Source: Microbulbifer harenosus
Lineage (GTDB): Bacteria > Pseudomonadota > Gammaproteobacteria > Pseudomonadales > Cellvibrionaceae
DNA: 64,000 nucleotides
Reading direction: 5' to 3'
NCBI RefSeq assembly: GCF_005771435.1
Contig: NZ_VANI01000004.1
Location: 62,001-126,000, forward strand
Positions 18,273 to 27,312 of the stretch are shown here, piece by piece (within the stretch, counting starts at the first letter, position 1; each line of letters begins with the position of its first letter). A program made the position numbers and the translations under genes. Below the pieces are notes generated by a model. It was given only the letters and a program-made list of their open reading frames with translations. It ran no database searches and had not been told where the DNA came from.

Positions 18273-18408
18273 GTGGCGGCACTGCTACCGGTGACTGCTC
18301 GCGGGACACGAGCTAGGCGCCCCCCCTCAACCCATCCATGGGGGCTCGGCTGCGGCCATCCAGGCCGCAGACGGTCCCGCGAGCAGTCCCCGGCATCAGT
18401 GCCTTCGA
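18273..18408. repeat. Mosaic stem-loop element, copy C (ridA-spoT gap)
   Basis: Outer arms 18288-18307 (CCGGTGACTGCTCGCGGGAC) and 18374-18393 pair with one mismatch. The core at 18329-18347 is AACCCATCCATGGGGGCTC, preceded by GAGCTAGGCGCCCCCCCTC. The inner hairpin CTGCGGCC-ATCCA-GGCCGCAG is at 18350-18370. Family termini TGGCGGCACTGCTACCGG and CCGGCATCAGTGCCTTCGA flank it. The core matches copy D, the inner hairpin copy E, and the outer arms match neither. Confidence 0.88.
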
Positions 18409-18463
18409 TTCTGAGATTTTAGTATTAACTGGCCCGTCAAACCGTCACCGGGTAAATGCGTAT

Positions 18464-20581
18464 TTACGGACGAGCGATCTTCAGAACCGCGGGCAGGTTG
18501 CGCAGACGTTTCATCACCCGCGCCAGGTGCACCCGGTTGGTGACCTCCAGAGTGAGGGAGATCACGCTGTGCTGAGCATCCTTCTCGTCCACATGGATCT
18601 GTTCGATGCTGGCGCCCTCCTCCGTGATACGCGTCGCCAGGCGCGCGATGATGCCGCGCTCGGATTCGACTTCCACCCGCACATCACCGAGGAAATCCCC
18701 CTTCACATCCGGCGACCAGTTCACCGCCATAATATTTTCCGGGTGCTCGCGCAACTCCGCCGCATTGCGGCAGGTATCGCGGTGCACCACCACACCCTTG
18801 CCGGAACTGATATGGCCCATGATGGTATCGCCTGGAATCGGCCGGCAGCAGCGGGCGAAACTGATCATCATGCCCTCCTGGGCGTCGATGGTCAGCGGCG
18901 ACGAGATATGGCTGGCTTCGGTTTCCGTGGTGCCCGGCGGTACCAGTAGCTTGGCGGCGGAGAAGGCGGCGCGGTTGCCGAGGCCGATTTCTTCCAGCAG
19001 GTTGTCAAAGCTCTCGCAGCGCGCCTCTTTTACTCCGCGCTGGATCTGCTCTTCCGTAAGATCGGTGATTTTGAAGTGGAACTTCACCAGCGCCTTTTCC
19101 AGCAACCGCCGTCCCAGAGCGATGGAGTCGTGGTGGCGCTGGTGTTTGAGGAAATGACGGATGGCGCTGCGCGCCTTGGCGGTGACCACAAAGTTGAGCC
19201 AGTTGGGGTTTGGCTGCACATTCTTGCTGGTGAGAATTTCCACCTTTTGGCCGCTCTCCAGCGGCTGCGACAGCGGTGCCAGGCGCTGGTTGATGCGCAC
19301 CGCGACACAGGAGTTGCCGATATCGGTGTGCACCGAGTAGGCAAAGTCCACCGCGGTGGCGCCGGCGGGCAGGTCGATGATTTTGCCTTTGGGCGTGAAT
19401 ACATAGACCTCGTCCGGGAAGAGGTCGATCTTCACGTTTTCGATAAACTCCAGCGAGTCGCCGGCGCGCTGCTGCATCTCCAGCAGGCCCTGTACCCAGC
19501 GGCGCGCGCGCACCTGGCTGGTGCCGCCGGTGTTCAACACCTCATCCCCGGAGGACTTGTACAGCCAGTGGGCGGCGATGCCGCTGTTGGCCATCTCGTC
19601 CATTTCCTTGGTGCGGATCTGCACCTCGATCGGCACCCCGTGCATGCCCAGCAACACCGTGTGCAAGGACTGATAACCATTGGATTTGGGGATGGCGATA
19701 TAGTCCTTGAACTCGCTGATCACCGGCTTGTACAAGTTGTGGATAACGCCGAAGGTGCGATAACAGGTATCCACGCTGTCGACGATGATGCGGAAGGCGT
19801 AGACGTCCATGATTTCCTTGAACGACTTCTTCTTCGAGCGCATCTTTTGATAAATGCTGAACAGGTGCTTCTCGCGCCCGATTACCAGCGCATCGATATT
19901 TTCCCGCTCCAGGCGCAGCTCGATGGCGTTCTGGATCTTTTCCAGCAGTTCCTTGCGGTTGCCGCGTGCGGCCACCAGCGCGGCGCGCAGGCGGCTGGCG
20001 CGCAGCGGGTAGATGGCGAAAAAGGCGCGGTCCTCGAACTCGATGCGCACATCGTTCATACCCAGGCGATTGGCGATGGGCGCGTAGATTTCCAGGGTTT
20101 CGCGGGCGATGCGCGCGCGCTTTTCCGGTTTCAGCGAGCCGAGGGTGCGCATGTTGTGCAAACGGTCGGCGAGCTTGACCAGAATTACGCGGATATCCCG
20201 CGCCATGGCCAGCGCCATTTTCTGGAAGTTCTCCGCCTGTTTTTCCGCCGGGCTGTCGGTTTCGAACTGGGTGAGCTTGGAGACCCCGTCCACCAGGTCC
20301 GCCACCTCGTCGCCGAACTGTTCCGCCAGTGCCGCCTTGGGGATGCCGGTGTCTTCGATCACGTCGTGCAGCATGGCCGCGGCCAGACTCTGGGCGTCCA
20401 TGTGCATGCCCGCCAGGATGGTGGCGACGGCGAGGGGATGGGTAATGTAGGGTTCACCAGAGCGCCGCGTCTGGCCGTCGTGGGCCTGTTCCGCATAGAA
20501 GTACGCGCGGCGGACGAACTGGATCTGATCGGGCGGAAGATAGGACGAGAGGCGATGGGCCAGACTGTCGATAGTATGCAA
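18464..20581 (-). CDS. spoT: Bifunctional (p)ppGpp synthetase/hydrolase SpoT
   Basis: 705 residues, standard length. The hydrolase HD domain is intact (HDVIEDTG and KLADRLHNMRTLG). The synthetase domain has YRTFGVIHNLYKP and the GYQSLHTVLLG block. A TGS domain (VFTPKGKIIDLPAGATAVD), a helical region, a zinc-finger-like segment FARCCRPIPGD and a C-terminal ACT domain follow. It controls the stringent response. It sits 58 bp downstream of rpoZ in the conserved gmk-rpoZ-spoT order. Confidence 0.97.
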   Translation of the reverse strand: MHTIDSLAHRLSSYLPPDQIQFVRRAYFYAEQAHDGQTRRSGEPYITHPLAVATILAGMHMDAQSLAAAMLHDVIEDTGIPKAALAEQFGDEVADLVDGVSKLTQFETDSPAEKQAENFQKMALAMARDIRVILVKLADRLHNMRTLGSLKPEKRARIARETLEIYAPIANRLGMNDVRIEFEDRAFFAIYPLRASRLRAALVAARGNRKELLEKIQNAIELRLERENIDALVIGREKHLFSIYQKMRSKKKSFKEIMDVYAFRIIVDSVDTCYRTFGVIHNLYKPVISEFKDYIAIPKSNGYQSLHTVLLGMHGVPIEVQIRTKEMDEMANSGIAAHWLYKSSGDEVLNTGGTSQVRARRWVQGLLEMQQRAGDSLEFIENVKIDLFPDEVYVFTPKGKIIDLPAGATAVDFAYSVHTDIGNSCVAVRINQRLAPLSQPLESGQKVEILTSKNVQPNPNWLNFVVTAKARSAIRHFLKHQRHHDSIALGRRLLEKALVKFHFKITDLTEEQIQRGVKEARCESFDNLLEEIGLGNRAAFSAAKLLVPPGTTETEASHISSPLTIDAQEGMMISFARCCRPIPGDTIMGHISSGKGVVVHRDTCRNAAELREHPENIMAVNWSPDVKGDFLGDVRVEVESERGIIARLATRITEEGASIEQIHVDEKDAQHSVISLTLEVTNRVHLARVMKRLRNLPAVLKIARP

Positions 20582-20639
20582 AGCCGCGCTCGCCTCTTAG
20601 ATTTCCTGCAAATCCTGCATCAATACGTCGGTAACCGGA

Positions 20640-20903
20640 TTACAGGTCCTGCTCGGACAGGAATACAGGTGCCGGCGCGGCTCGGCGGACTGGCTCTTCT
20701 TCCGGCTCGTCGAGGATGCTGGCGTCCACGAAGCCCTCTTCGATTTCGCGCAGGGCGATCACGGTGGGCTTGTCGTTTTCTTCCGGTACAAACGGGTCGC
20801 GGCCGCCGGTGGCGATCTGGCGGGCGCGCTTGCTGCCGACAATCACCAGTTCAAAGCGGTTGTCTACGTGGTCGAGGCAATCTTCAACGGTAATACGTGC
20901 CAT
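20640..20903 (-). CDS. rpoZ: RNA polymerase omega subunit RpoZ
   Basis: 87 residues. It begins [20 protein letters not shown], then [11 protein letters not shown] and [16 protein letters not shown], all diagnostic. Omega helps beta-prime assembly and, in enterobacteria, forms part of a ppGpp site, fitting its place just before spoT. The C-terminal tail is acidic with prolines. Confidence 0.97.
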   Translation of the reverse strand: MARITVEDCLDHVDNRFELVIVGSKRARQIATGGRDPFVPEENDKPTVIALREIEEGFVDASILDEPEEEPVRRAAPAPVFLSEQDL

Positions 20904-21047
20904 AAATCTTCTGTTCCAGTGTGGGTACGCCCGGGTGGGCGAGAAAGAGCGAATTCTGTCGTCCGCCGGGTTTAGACCCGGATGGATTGGGGGTAGCTAT
21001 TCTACCGGACCGCGCGGTGTACGCAAATCGAACAGTGCACGGATCAA

Positions 21048-21187
21048 GATGCGAAGGTGGCGATGCCGGGTATAGGTTTGTGAGACCTTCCGCGAGAGGG
21101 ACCTCGCGGAAGAGCCCCCATGGATGGGTTGAGGGGGGGCGCCTAGCCCGTGTCTCACAAACCTATACCCGGTAGCGCCGCCGCCAC
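21048..21187. repeat. Mosaic stem-loop element, copy D (gmk-rpoZ gap)
   Basis: Outer arms 21066-21086 and 21152-21172 are exact 21-base complements (left starts CCGGGTATAGGTTTGTGAGA). Inner hairpin CTTCCGCGAG-AGGGAC-CTCGCGGAAG occupies 21087-21112. The core reads on the minus strand (21112-21130 on the plus strand is GAGCCCCCATGGATGGGTT). Its core and adjoining GGCGCCCCCCCTC are shared with copy C, but the inner hairpin is that of copy F. With the short rpoZ leader it fills the roughly 300 bp gap. Confidence 0.9.
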
Positions 21188-21210
21188 GGAATACGTTTAG
21201 AACGGGTGGC

Positions 21211-22011
<801 letters not shown>

Positions 22012-22046
22012 TCAGCAAAAGTGCGGGCTACAGCGGATTCCTAACG

Positions 22047-23309
22047 TTAATGACTAACGGAGGCGACTGTATCGCCTTTGCCATTAAAAACCAACCACCA
22101 CCAGAGCGCGGCGCTGGCCACACAATAGCCGGCAACCGCGGCCCAGGTCGCCTGGGGCAACAGCGGCAGCGCGGCCAGCAGCGCGCCCAGCCGGCCCGGT
22201 TCCCACAAGCGGGTGCGCACTTCGCCATCCAGAATACGCCCGTTCACCACCAGCCCCGCCACCAGCATCAGCACCAGCAGCGCGGTGGTGGCGTAGTCCA
22301 GGGTTTTGCCGTACTGCAGCAGCGCGAGCGTGGCGATGGAATAAACCAGGTGCTGCGCCAGCGCATACCAGCGCAGGCCGCGGGCGACCTTGGGGTCGTA
22401 GCGCTGGAAATTGGCCAGATCGCAACTGGGCACCGGCATCGCCGCCTCTGCATCCGCGGGGCGGTAACCGGTGGCGCGGAACCACAGGGTAAGTTTTTCC
22501 TTCCAGCTTTTGGTGTACACCGCGTCGAGCCACATGCGCTTGAAGTGCTGCAGGTTGGCGGCGAGCGGATCAAAGCTGTTCAGCGGTTTGCGCACGCCAT
22601 AGATGCAGGGTTCCTCGTCCAGCTCCTCCTGGTATGTGCCGAACAGGCGATCCCAAATAATCAGCACGCCGCCGTAATTGCGGTCCACATACACCTTGTT
22701 CTGGGCGTGGTGCACCCGGTGGTTGGAGGGGGTGACGAGGATCCATTCCATCCAGCGCATCCCTCTTTTAAAAGCGGGAATCTTCTGGGTGTGCACCCAG
22801 AACTGGTAGATCAGGTCGATGGCGCCGGCGGTGACCAGCAGTTCCCACGGCAGGCCGATCAACAGCAGCGGCAGGTAGAAGATCCAGCCCAGCGGCACCA
22901 GGTCGCTGGACTGGCGCAGCGCGGTGGTGAGGTTGTAGTCCTCACTCTGGTGGTGCACCAGATGCTCCGCCCAGAAGATATTGATTTCGTGACTGACGCG
23001 GTGCTTCCAGTAGTAACAGAAGTCGTACGCGATCACGGCCAGCAGCAGGTGCCAGGGGTTGTCGAGGGACCAGCTGATACCGAGCTGCCGGTAGACGGGT
23101 TCCAGCCATTGGTACAGGGGAATGTAGAACAGCACCAGGATGCCCGCCCGCACCAGACCGAGGATGCGGCTGAGTATGCCGGCGCCGAGACTGCCGATGG
23201 CGTCGTTCAGCCGGTACAGGCCCCAGCCGCGCCAGCGGTCCAGTGCCAGTTCAATCAGTACGGCGAGCAGGAAAAATGGAATGGCGGCGGTAACGAGTCC
23301 CACGGACAC
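22047..23309 (-). CDS. Sterol desaturase / fatty acid hydroxylase family membrane oxygenase
   Basis: 420 residues with N-terminal membrane helices, the di-iron histidine clusters HRVSH, HLVHHQ and HRVHHAQNK in the usual order, and a further hydrophobic C-terminal domain of about 100 residues (four helices). The extended form resembles alkylglycerol monooxygenase-like members of PF04116 more than simple C-5 sterol desaturases. Substrate unknown; membrane lipid hydroxylation is plausible. It is transcribed alone and divergent from the alcohol dehydrogenase at 23459. Confidence 0.88.
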   Translation of the reverse strand: MSVGLVTAAIPFFLLAVLIELALDRWRGWGLYRLNDAIGSLGAGILSRILGLVRAGILVLFYIPLYQWLEPVYRQLGISWSLDNPWHLLLAVIAYDFCYYWKHRVSHEINIFWAEHLVHHQSEDYNLTTALRQSSDLVPLGWIFYLPLLLIGLPWELLVTAGAIDLIYQFWVHTQKIPAFKRGMRWMEWILVTPSNHRVHHAQNKVYVDRNYGGVLIIWDRLFGTYQEELDEEPCIYGVRKPLNSFDPLAANLQHFKRMWLDAVYTKSWKEKLTLWFRATGYRPADAEAAMPVPSCDLANFQRYDPKVARGLRWYALAQHLVYSIATLALLQYGKTLDYATTALLVLMLVAGLVVNGRILDGEVRTRLWEPGRLGALLAALPLLPQATWAAVAGYCVASAALWWWLVFNGKGDTVASVSH

Positions 23310-23458
23310 CTCGGAAATTGTCTATATCGTTATCGTTGTTTTGACCTCGCGGGTAATGTTGCCACAGGCCGCGACGTGAACAATGTCCAGCGGAGACCGG
23401 ATTCCGAAATCCGTACGCTATTGTCACCTATTCACCGCCAACACAAATGGGAGTCACC

Positions 23459-24466
23459 ATGATCAACGCCTACGCCGCCGACAGCGCCGGTGCCGAGCTC
23501 AAGCCCTTCAGCTATGACCCGGGCAGCCTTCCCCCCGGCCAGGTGGAAATCGCGGTGGAGTACTGCGGCCTCTGCCACAGTGATGTGAGCGTGGTGAATG
23601 ACGAATGGGGCATGACCGCCTTTCCTGTTGTGCCCGGGCACGAGGTGGTGGGCCGTATCGCGGCACTGGGCGACGGCGTTAGCCACCTGAAGAAAGACCA
23701 GCGTGTCGGGCTCGGCTGGCACGCTGGATTCTGCGGCCACTGTGGCGAGTGCGACACCGGCAATCAAAATCTCTGCTCTCAGGCTCAGCCCACCATCATC
23801 GGCCACCACGGTGGCTTTGCTGACAGGGTGCGCGCCAGTGCCAGCAGTGTGGTGCCGATCCCCGAGGGGCTCGACCCGAAAGTGGTCGGCCCGCTCTTCT
23901 GCGCGGGCATCACCGTGTACAACCCGTTGGTGCAGTTCGACATCAAACCCAACAGCCGCGCCGGCGTCATTGGCATTGGCGGCCTCGGCCATCTCGCCCT
24001 GCAGTTCCTGAATGCCTGGGGTTGTGAAGTGACGGCGTTTACCTCAAGCGACAGCAAACGCGACGAGGCGCTGTCACTGGGGGCGCACCACACGCTGGAC
24101 AGTCGCGATCCCAAAGCGTTGAAGGCCGCCGCCGGCAGTTTTGACCTGATTATCTCCACCGTGAACGTGAAGCTGGACTGGAACACTTACCTCGCCACGC
24201 TGAGGCCCCGCGGTCGCCTGCACTTTGTCGGTGCCACCACCGCGCCGCTGGATCTCAATGTGTTCAATCTGCTGATGACCCAACGCCAGGTCTCGGGTTC
24301 GCCCGTGGGCAGCCCCGCCACCATTGCGGATATGCTCGAATTTGCCGCCCGCCACGGGATCGCGCCAAAAGTGGAGCACTTTCCCATGAGTGCGGTAAAC
24401 GAAGCGTTCGAGCGGCTGGAGAGCGGCAAAGCGCGCTATCGCATCGTTCTGGAAGCGGGAAAGTAA
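23459..24466 (+). CDS. Zinc-dependent NAD(P) alcohol dehydrogenase (MDR family)
   Basis: 335 residues from ATG 23459, chosen over ATG 23447 because GGGAG lies 6 bases before it. The catalytic zinc site is YCGLCHSD with PGHEVVG; the structural zinc cysteines are HAGFCGHCGECDTGNQNLC. The Rossmann motif is GIGGLGHLALQF. The pattern matches YahK/CAD-type aldehyde reductases acting on primary alcohols with NADPH. It is not obviously co-operonic with either neighbour. Confidence 0.9.
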   Translation: MINAYAADSAGAELKPFSYDPGSLPPGQVEIAVEYCGLCHSDVSVVNDEWGMTAFPVVPGHEVVGRIAALGDGVSHLKKDQRVGLGWHAGFCGHCGECDTGNQNLCSQAQPTIIGHHGGFADRVRASASSVVPIPEGLDPKVVGPLFCAGITVYNPLVQFDIKPNSRAGVIGIGGLGHLALQFLNAWGCEVTAFTSSDSKRDEALSLGAHHTLDSRDPKALKAAAGSFDLIISTVNVKLDWNTYLATLRPRGRLHFVGATTAPLDLNVFNLLMTQRQVSGSPVGSPATIADMLEFAARHGIAPKVEHFPMSAVNEAFERLESGKARYRIVLEAGK

Positions 24467-24471
24467 GCAGT

Positions 24472-24494
24472 AAAAAGGCCGGCGGATGCCGGCC
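24472..24494 (-). terminator. Terminator for the secreted subtilase gene
   Basis: Stem GGCCGGC-GGAT-GCCGGCC; on the minus strand it is followed by TTTTTA. It lies between the convergent alcohol dehydrogenase and subtilase genes. Confidence 0.8.
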
Positions 24495-24542
24495 AGAAAG
24501 GAAGAGGTGAATTAGTTTGGAATCGAGCGGATCGGTTCGCGA

Positions 24543-26624
24543 TCAGGGCGCGGCTTCCGCCTGCAGTGTGACGCCTGAATAGGCGCTGTAACCGCGGATA
24601 CTGATATACCAGGTGCCGGCCTGTGGATTGCTGAAACTGCAGCTCTCGTTATTGCCGTTGCGGTAGGGGCGGCAGTTGTAGCTGCTGGTGGTGGGTTGTG
24701 CGCCGTACCGTACGTACAGGTCGCCGTCGCCACTGCCGCCGCTCATCAGTACTTCCAGCGCCGCCATGCCGCTGTTCACATCCAGAGTGAAGTGCTGCCA
24801 GGACCCCGAAGCGCCCGAGAGGTTGCTTTCGGTCCAGCCTGTGGCGCCACCGCCACTGCCGCCCTCGTCAAAGCTGCCCGTAAGGCTGACGCCGGAGAAG
24901 CTGCTGTAGGCCTGCAGCATCACGTGGTAAGTCCCCGCCTGCACATTGCTGATATTGCAGGTTTCGTTGTTGCCATTCAGATAGGGGCGGCAATCGTAAC
25001 TGCCGGTGGTGGGCTGGCTGGCATAGCGCACATACAGGTCCGCATCGCCGCTGCCACCGGAGATAGAGAAGCTGAGGTTGCTGGCGCCGGCCGGCACTTC
25101 AAGCGTGAAGTACAGGGCCTGTCCACTGCTGGCGGAAAGGCCGGTCACCGCGACGCCGTTGGTGAGTTCGCCGTCGCCGGGTTCCGGATCACTGCCGCCG
25201 CCACCGTTGGCTGCCGCGACCGCTGCGGAGGCATCCACGATACCGGAGCCGCACTGGTTGCAGGTGCCGGGAAAGCTGCGCGCGGTGTTCTTCAGGATGG
25301 ACTCCACGTCGCTCGGTGTGATGCCGCTATCCACTGCGTACAGCAGTGCGGCGGCACCGGCCACATGCGGCGCGGCCATACTGGTGCCCTGGTAGAAGGC
25401 ATAGCTGTCACTACCTGGGCCCTGACTGCCACTGTTGAGGGTGGACAGCACGCCGTTGGAGCTCACTGAGGTTTCACCGCCCGGTGCCGCCACATCCACC
25501 ACGCTGCCGTAGTTGGAGTAATAGGCGCGGCTGCCGGCGCGGTTGGTGGACGCCACGGAAATGACACCGGAACAGCTGGCGGGACTGTAGTTGCCGGCAT
25601 TGGCGTTGGAGTTGCCCGCGGCTACTACCACGGTGGTACCTAGACTGCGAGCAGTATTGATGGCGTTTTGGGTGGTGGTGTCACAGCTGCCGCTGCCGCC
25701 GAGGCTCAGGTTAAGAACCTGCGCGGGATTCTGGTTGGCCGGCACACCGCTGACGCTACCGCCAGCGCCCCAGATTATGCCGTCGGCAATATCCGAAGTG
25801 TAACCGCCGCAGCGGCCCAGCACCCGAATAGGCACAATCTTGGATTTATACGCCACACCCGCCACACCGGTGCCGTTGTTGGTCACAGCGGCAATGGTGC
25901 CGGCCACGTGGGTGCCGTGCCAACTGCTGTTGCGCGCGGGTTGCCCGGCGCCACAAGCACCGGCGGGAGACCAGTCGCCAGGATCACTGGCATCGGAGTC
26001 GCGACCGTTTCCATCCTGGGCTACCGTGGTGTCGGAGATCATGTCGTAACCCGGCAGGATATTGGCGTTCAGGTCCGCGTGCGGGCGGTAACCGGTGTCG
26101 ATTACTCCCACTACCACGCCTTCTCCCTGAGTCACATCCCAGGCGGTCGGCAGGTTCAGGCCGCCGGTGGCTTCAAAGTAATGCCACTGCTGGTTGTAGT
26201 TGGTGTCGTTGGGGACAGCCATGGGTTGCATCAAACGGTCGGGTTCGGCGTATTCCACCTGCGGGTCCTGCTGCAGGCGCGCGATAATGGCATCGAGTTC
26301 CGCTTTACTGGTGCGCTGCTCCAGCTTCATCAACTGTGCCCCGGTGGCGAGACGGCGCATATGTGTGACGCGGTGCCCTGCGGTTTGCGCAATACGGTCC
26401 ATTGCGGTCTGCGACATGGACATCGCATTGGCACCCGCCATGGTGCTCTTGTATTTCACGATGATGCGGTCTGTCACCACTTCGTCCGGCGCCACCGCCA
26501 TAGCGGACAGCTCCGGTTCCACCGCCTGCGCAGTGAAACTCATGCCGAAAGTGGCACTGAACAACAGTGTTGCTGCGCCGAGCACGGCGCCGGGTCGCTG
26601 TTTCAATAATGCTGAAAATTTCAT
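24543..26624 (-). CDS. Secreted S8 family serine peptidase (subtilase) with two PPC domains
   Basis: 693 residues from ATG 26624; ATG 26642 would add six residues. A signal peptide ends near FTAQAVEP and is followed by an inhibitor-like propeptide (DRIIVKYKS to about residue 130). The S8 triad is Asp176 (GVIDTGYRPH), His236 (SSWHGTHVAGT) and Ser415 (YQGTSMAAPHVAG). Two bacterial pre-peptidase C-terminal domains end the protein, each carrying DLYVRY-AQPTT and a CRPY-NGNNE-C motif. Probably an exported extracellular protease whose PPC domains are trimmed or bind substrate. Its own terminator is at 24472-24494. Confidence 0.95.
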   Translation of the reverse strand: MKFSALLKQRPGAVLGAATLLFSATFGMSFTAQAVEPELSAMAVAPDEVVTDRIIVKYKSTMAGANAMSMSQTAMDRIAQTAGHRVTHMRRLATGAQLMKLEQRTSKAELDAIIARLQQDPQVEYAEPDRLMQPMAVPNDTNYNQQWHYFEATGGLNLPTAWDVTQGEGVVVGVIDTGYRPHADLNANILPGYDMISDTTVAQDGNGRDSDASDPGDWSPAGACGAGQPARNSSWHGTHVAGTIAAVTNNGTGVAGVAYKSKIVPIRVLGRCGGYTSDIADGIIWGAGGSVSGVPANQNPAQVLNLSLGGSGSCDTTTQNAINTARSLGTTVVVAAGNSNANAGNYSPASCSGVISVASTNRAGSRAYYSNYGSVVDVAAPGGETSVSSNGVLSTLNSGSQGPGSDSYAFYQGTSMAAPHVAGAAALLYAVDSGITPSDVESILKNTARSFPGTCNQCGSGIVDASAAVAAANGGGGSDPEPGDGELTNGVAVTGLSASSGQALYFTLEVPAGASNLSFSISGGSGDADLYVRYASQPTTGSYDCRPYLNGNNETCNISNVQAGTYHVMLQAYSSFSGVSLTGSFDEGGSGGGATGWTESNLSGASGSWQHFTLDVNSGMAALEVLMSGGSGDGDLYVRYGAQPTTSSYNCRPYRNGNNESCSFSNPQAGTWYISIRGYSAYSGVTLQAEAAP

Positions 26625-27003
26625 TGTTGCGAATTTCTCCATAATTATTTTTATCGACGGAGCTGGGTAGAGCCGTCGTCAACCACACTGCGGAACTCCT
26701 GGGCAGTAGGCCCCGAATGCCAAGTACAATTTTGTTGTATCAACGTTTCGAGGTAATGGTTTAACGAGGAAGATGGTTGCGCCCGCAATTGAAAATTGGG
26801 ACAACTCTTTGGAATTTGCGCCAAAATCAGGATTTACTTGGTACGCGCGTTTTAGGTGGGTTTGGGTCTGTGACGGAAGTCTCCGCGGGTGGCGCACAAA
26901 GAGTTTTCATCTGGCTGAGATAAAGCGGAGTAAAAACAGGAAAGCCGCGCGGGCGTGGTGGGCGCAAGGATGACCTGTGCAAGATAGCAGCGGGTTGTTG
27001 AAT
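26625..27003. other. Intergenic region, no gene recognised
   Basis: About 380 bp between the start of the subtilase gene and the end of hipB. It is clearly more AT-rich than its surroundings. Small palindromes are seen (CGACGG/CCGTCG at 26655-26678; TACAA-TTTTG-TTGTA near 26725-26739). It must hold the subtilase promoter, but no convincing -35/-10 pair was found. Confidence 0.4.
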
Positions 27004-27312
27004 TTATTGCTTCACTTGCTGTGTCAGAAGTTTTTGCACCACGTGGGTGTGTATAGGTACCAGGCCCGCCCGCAAGCCGAAGGGCTTGAATACTTTATTG
27101 ATAACCGTATTCGCGGGGCTGCTCTTGTCCCGCTCCAGGTCCGAGAGTGTTCGTCGGCTTATATTGACGAGTTCGGCGTACTGAGTTTGGTTGAGGCCGA
27201 GTATTTCCTTGCGTAAATACTGCAGTAGTTGTCCTTGGGTAAGTTTTCCCAACATGTAGTTCGTCAGCAATTCGATCAGAAGGGCTTGTCTCTGTTCTGC
27301 GTTGAGGATCAT
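27004..27312 (-). CDS. hipB: HipB-like helix-turn-helix antitoxin/repressor
   Basis: 102 residues from ATG 27312, which overlaps the hipA stop as ATGA. The helix-turn-helix is in LGLNQTQYAELVNISRRTLSDLERDKSSP, typical of the XRE/HipB fold, with an N-terminal helical extension. The tail TVINKVFKPFGLRAGLVP is the usual HipB dimer strand. It should repress its own promoter with HipA; palindromic candidate operators lie upstream of hipA. The order hipA then hipB is the reverse of E. coli. Confidence 0.87.
   Translation of the reverse strand: MILNAEQRQALLIELLTNYMLGKLTQGQLLQYLRKEILGLNQTQYAELVNISRRTLSDLERDKSSPANTVINKVFKPFGLRAGLVPIHTHVVQKLLTQQVKQ

Noticed and set aside
18120-18422. Small proteins with HGWV/NPSMG-like motifs in several gaps
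   Set aside because: They are translations of the repeated core AACCCATCCATGGG, so the similarity is at DNA level. They lack ribosome sites.
19076-20893. 605-codon open frame antisense to spoT
   Set aside because: It mirrors the high-GC codon pattern of spoT, has no family match, and covers rpoZ too. The opposite-strand genes have complete conserved domains.
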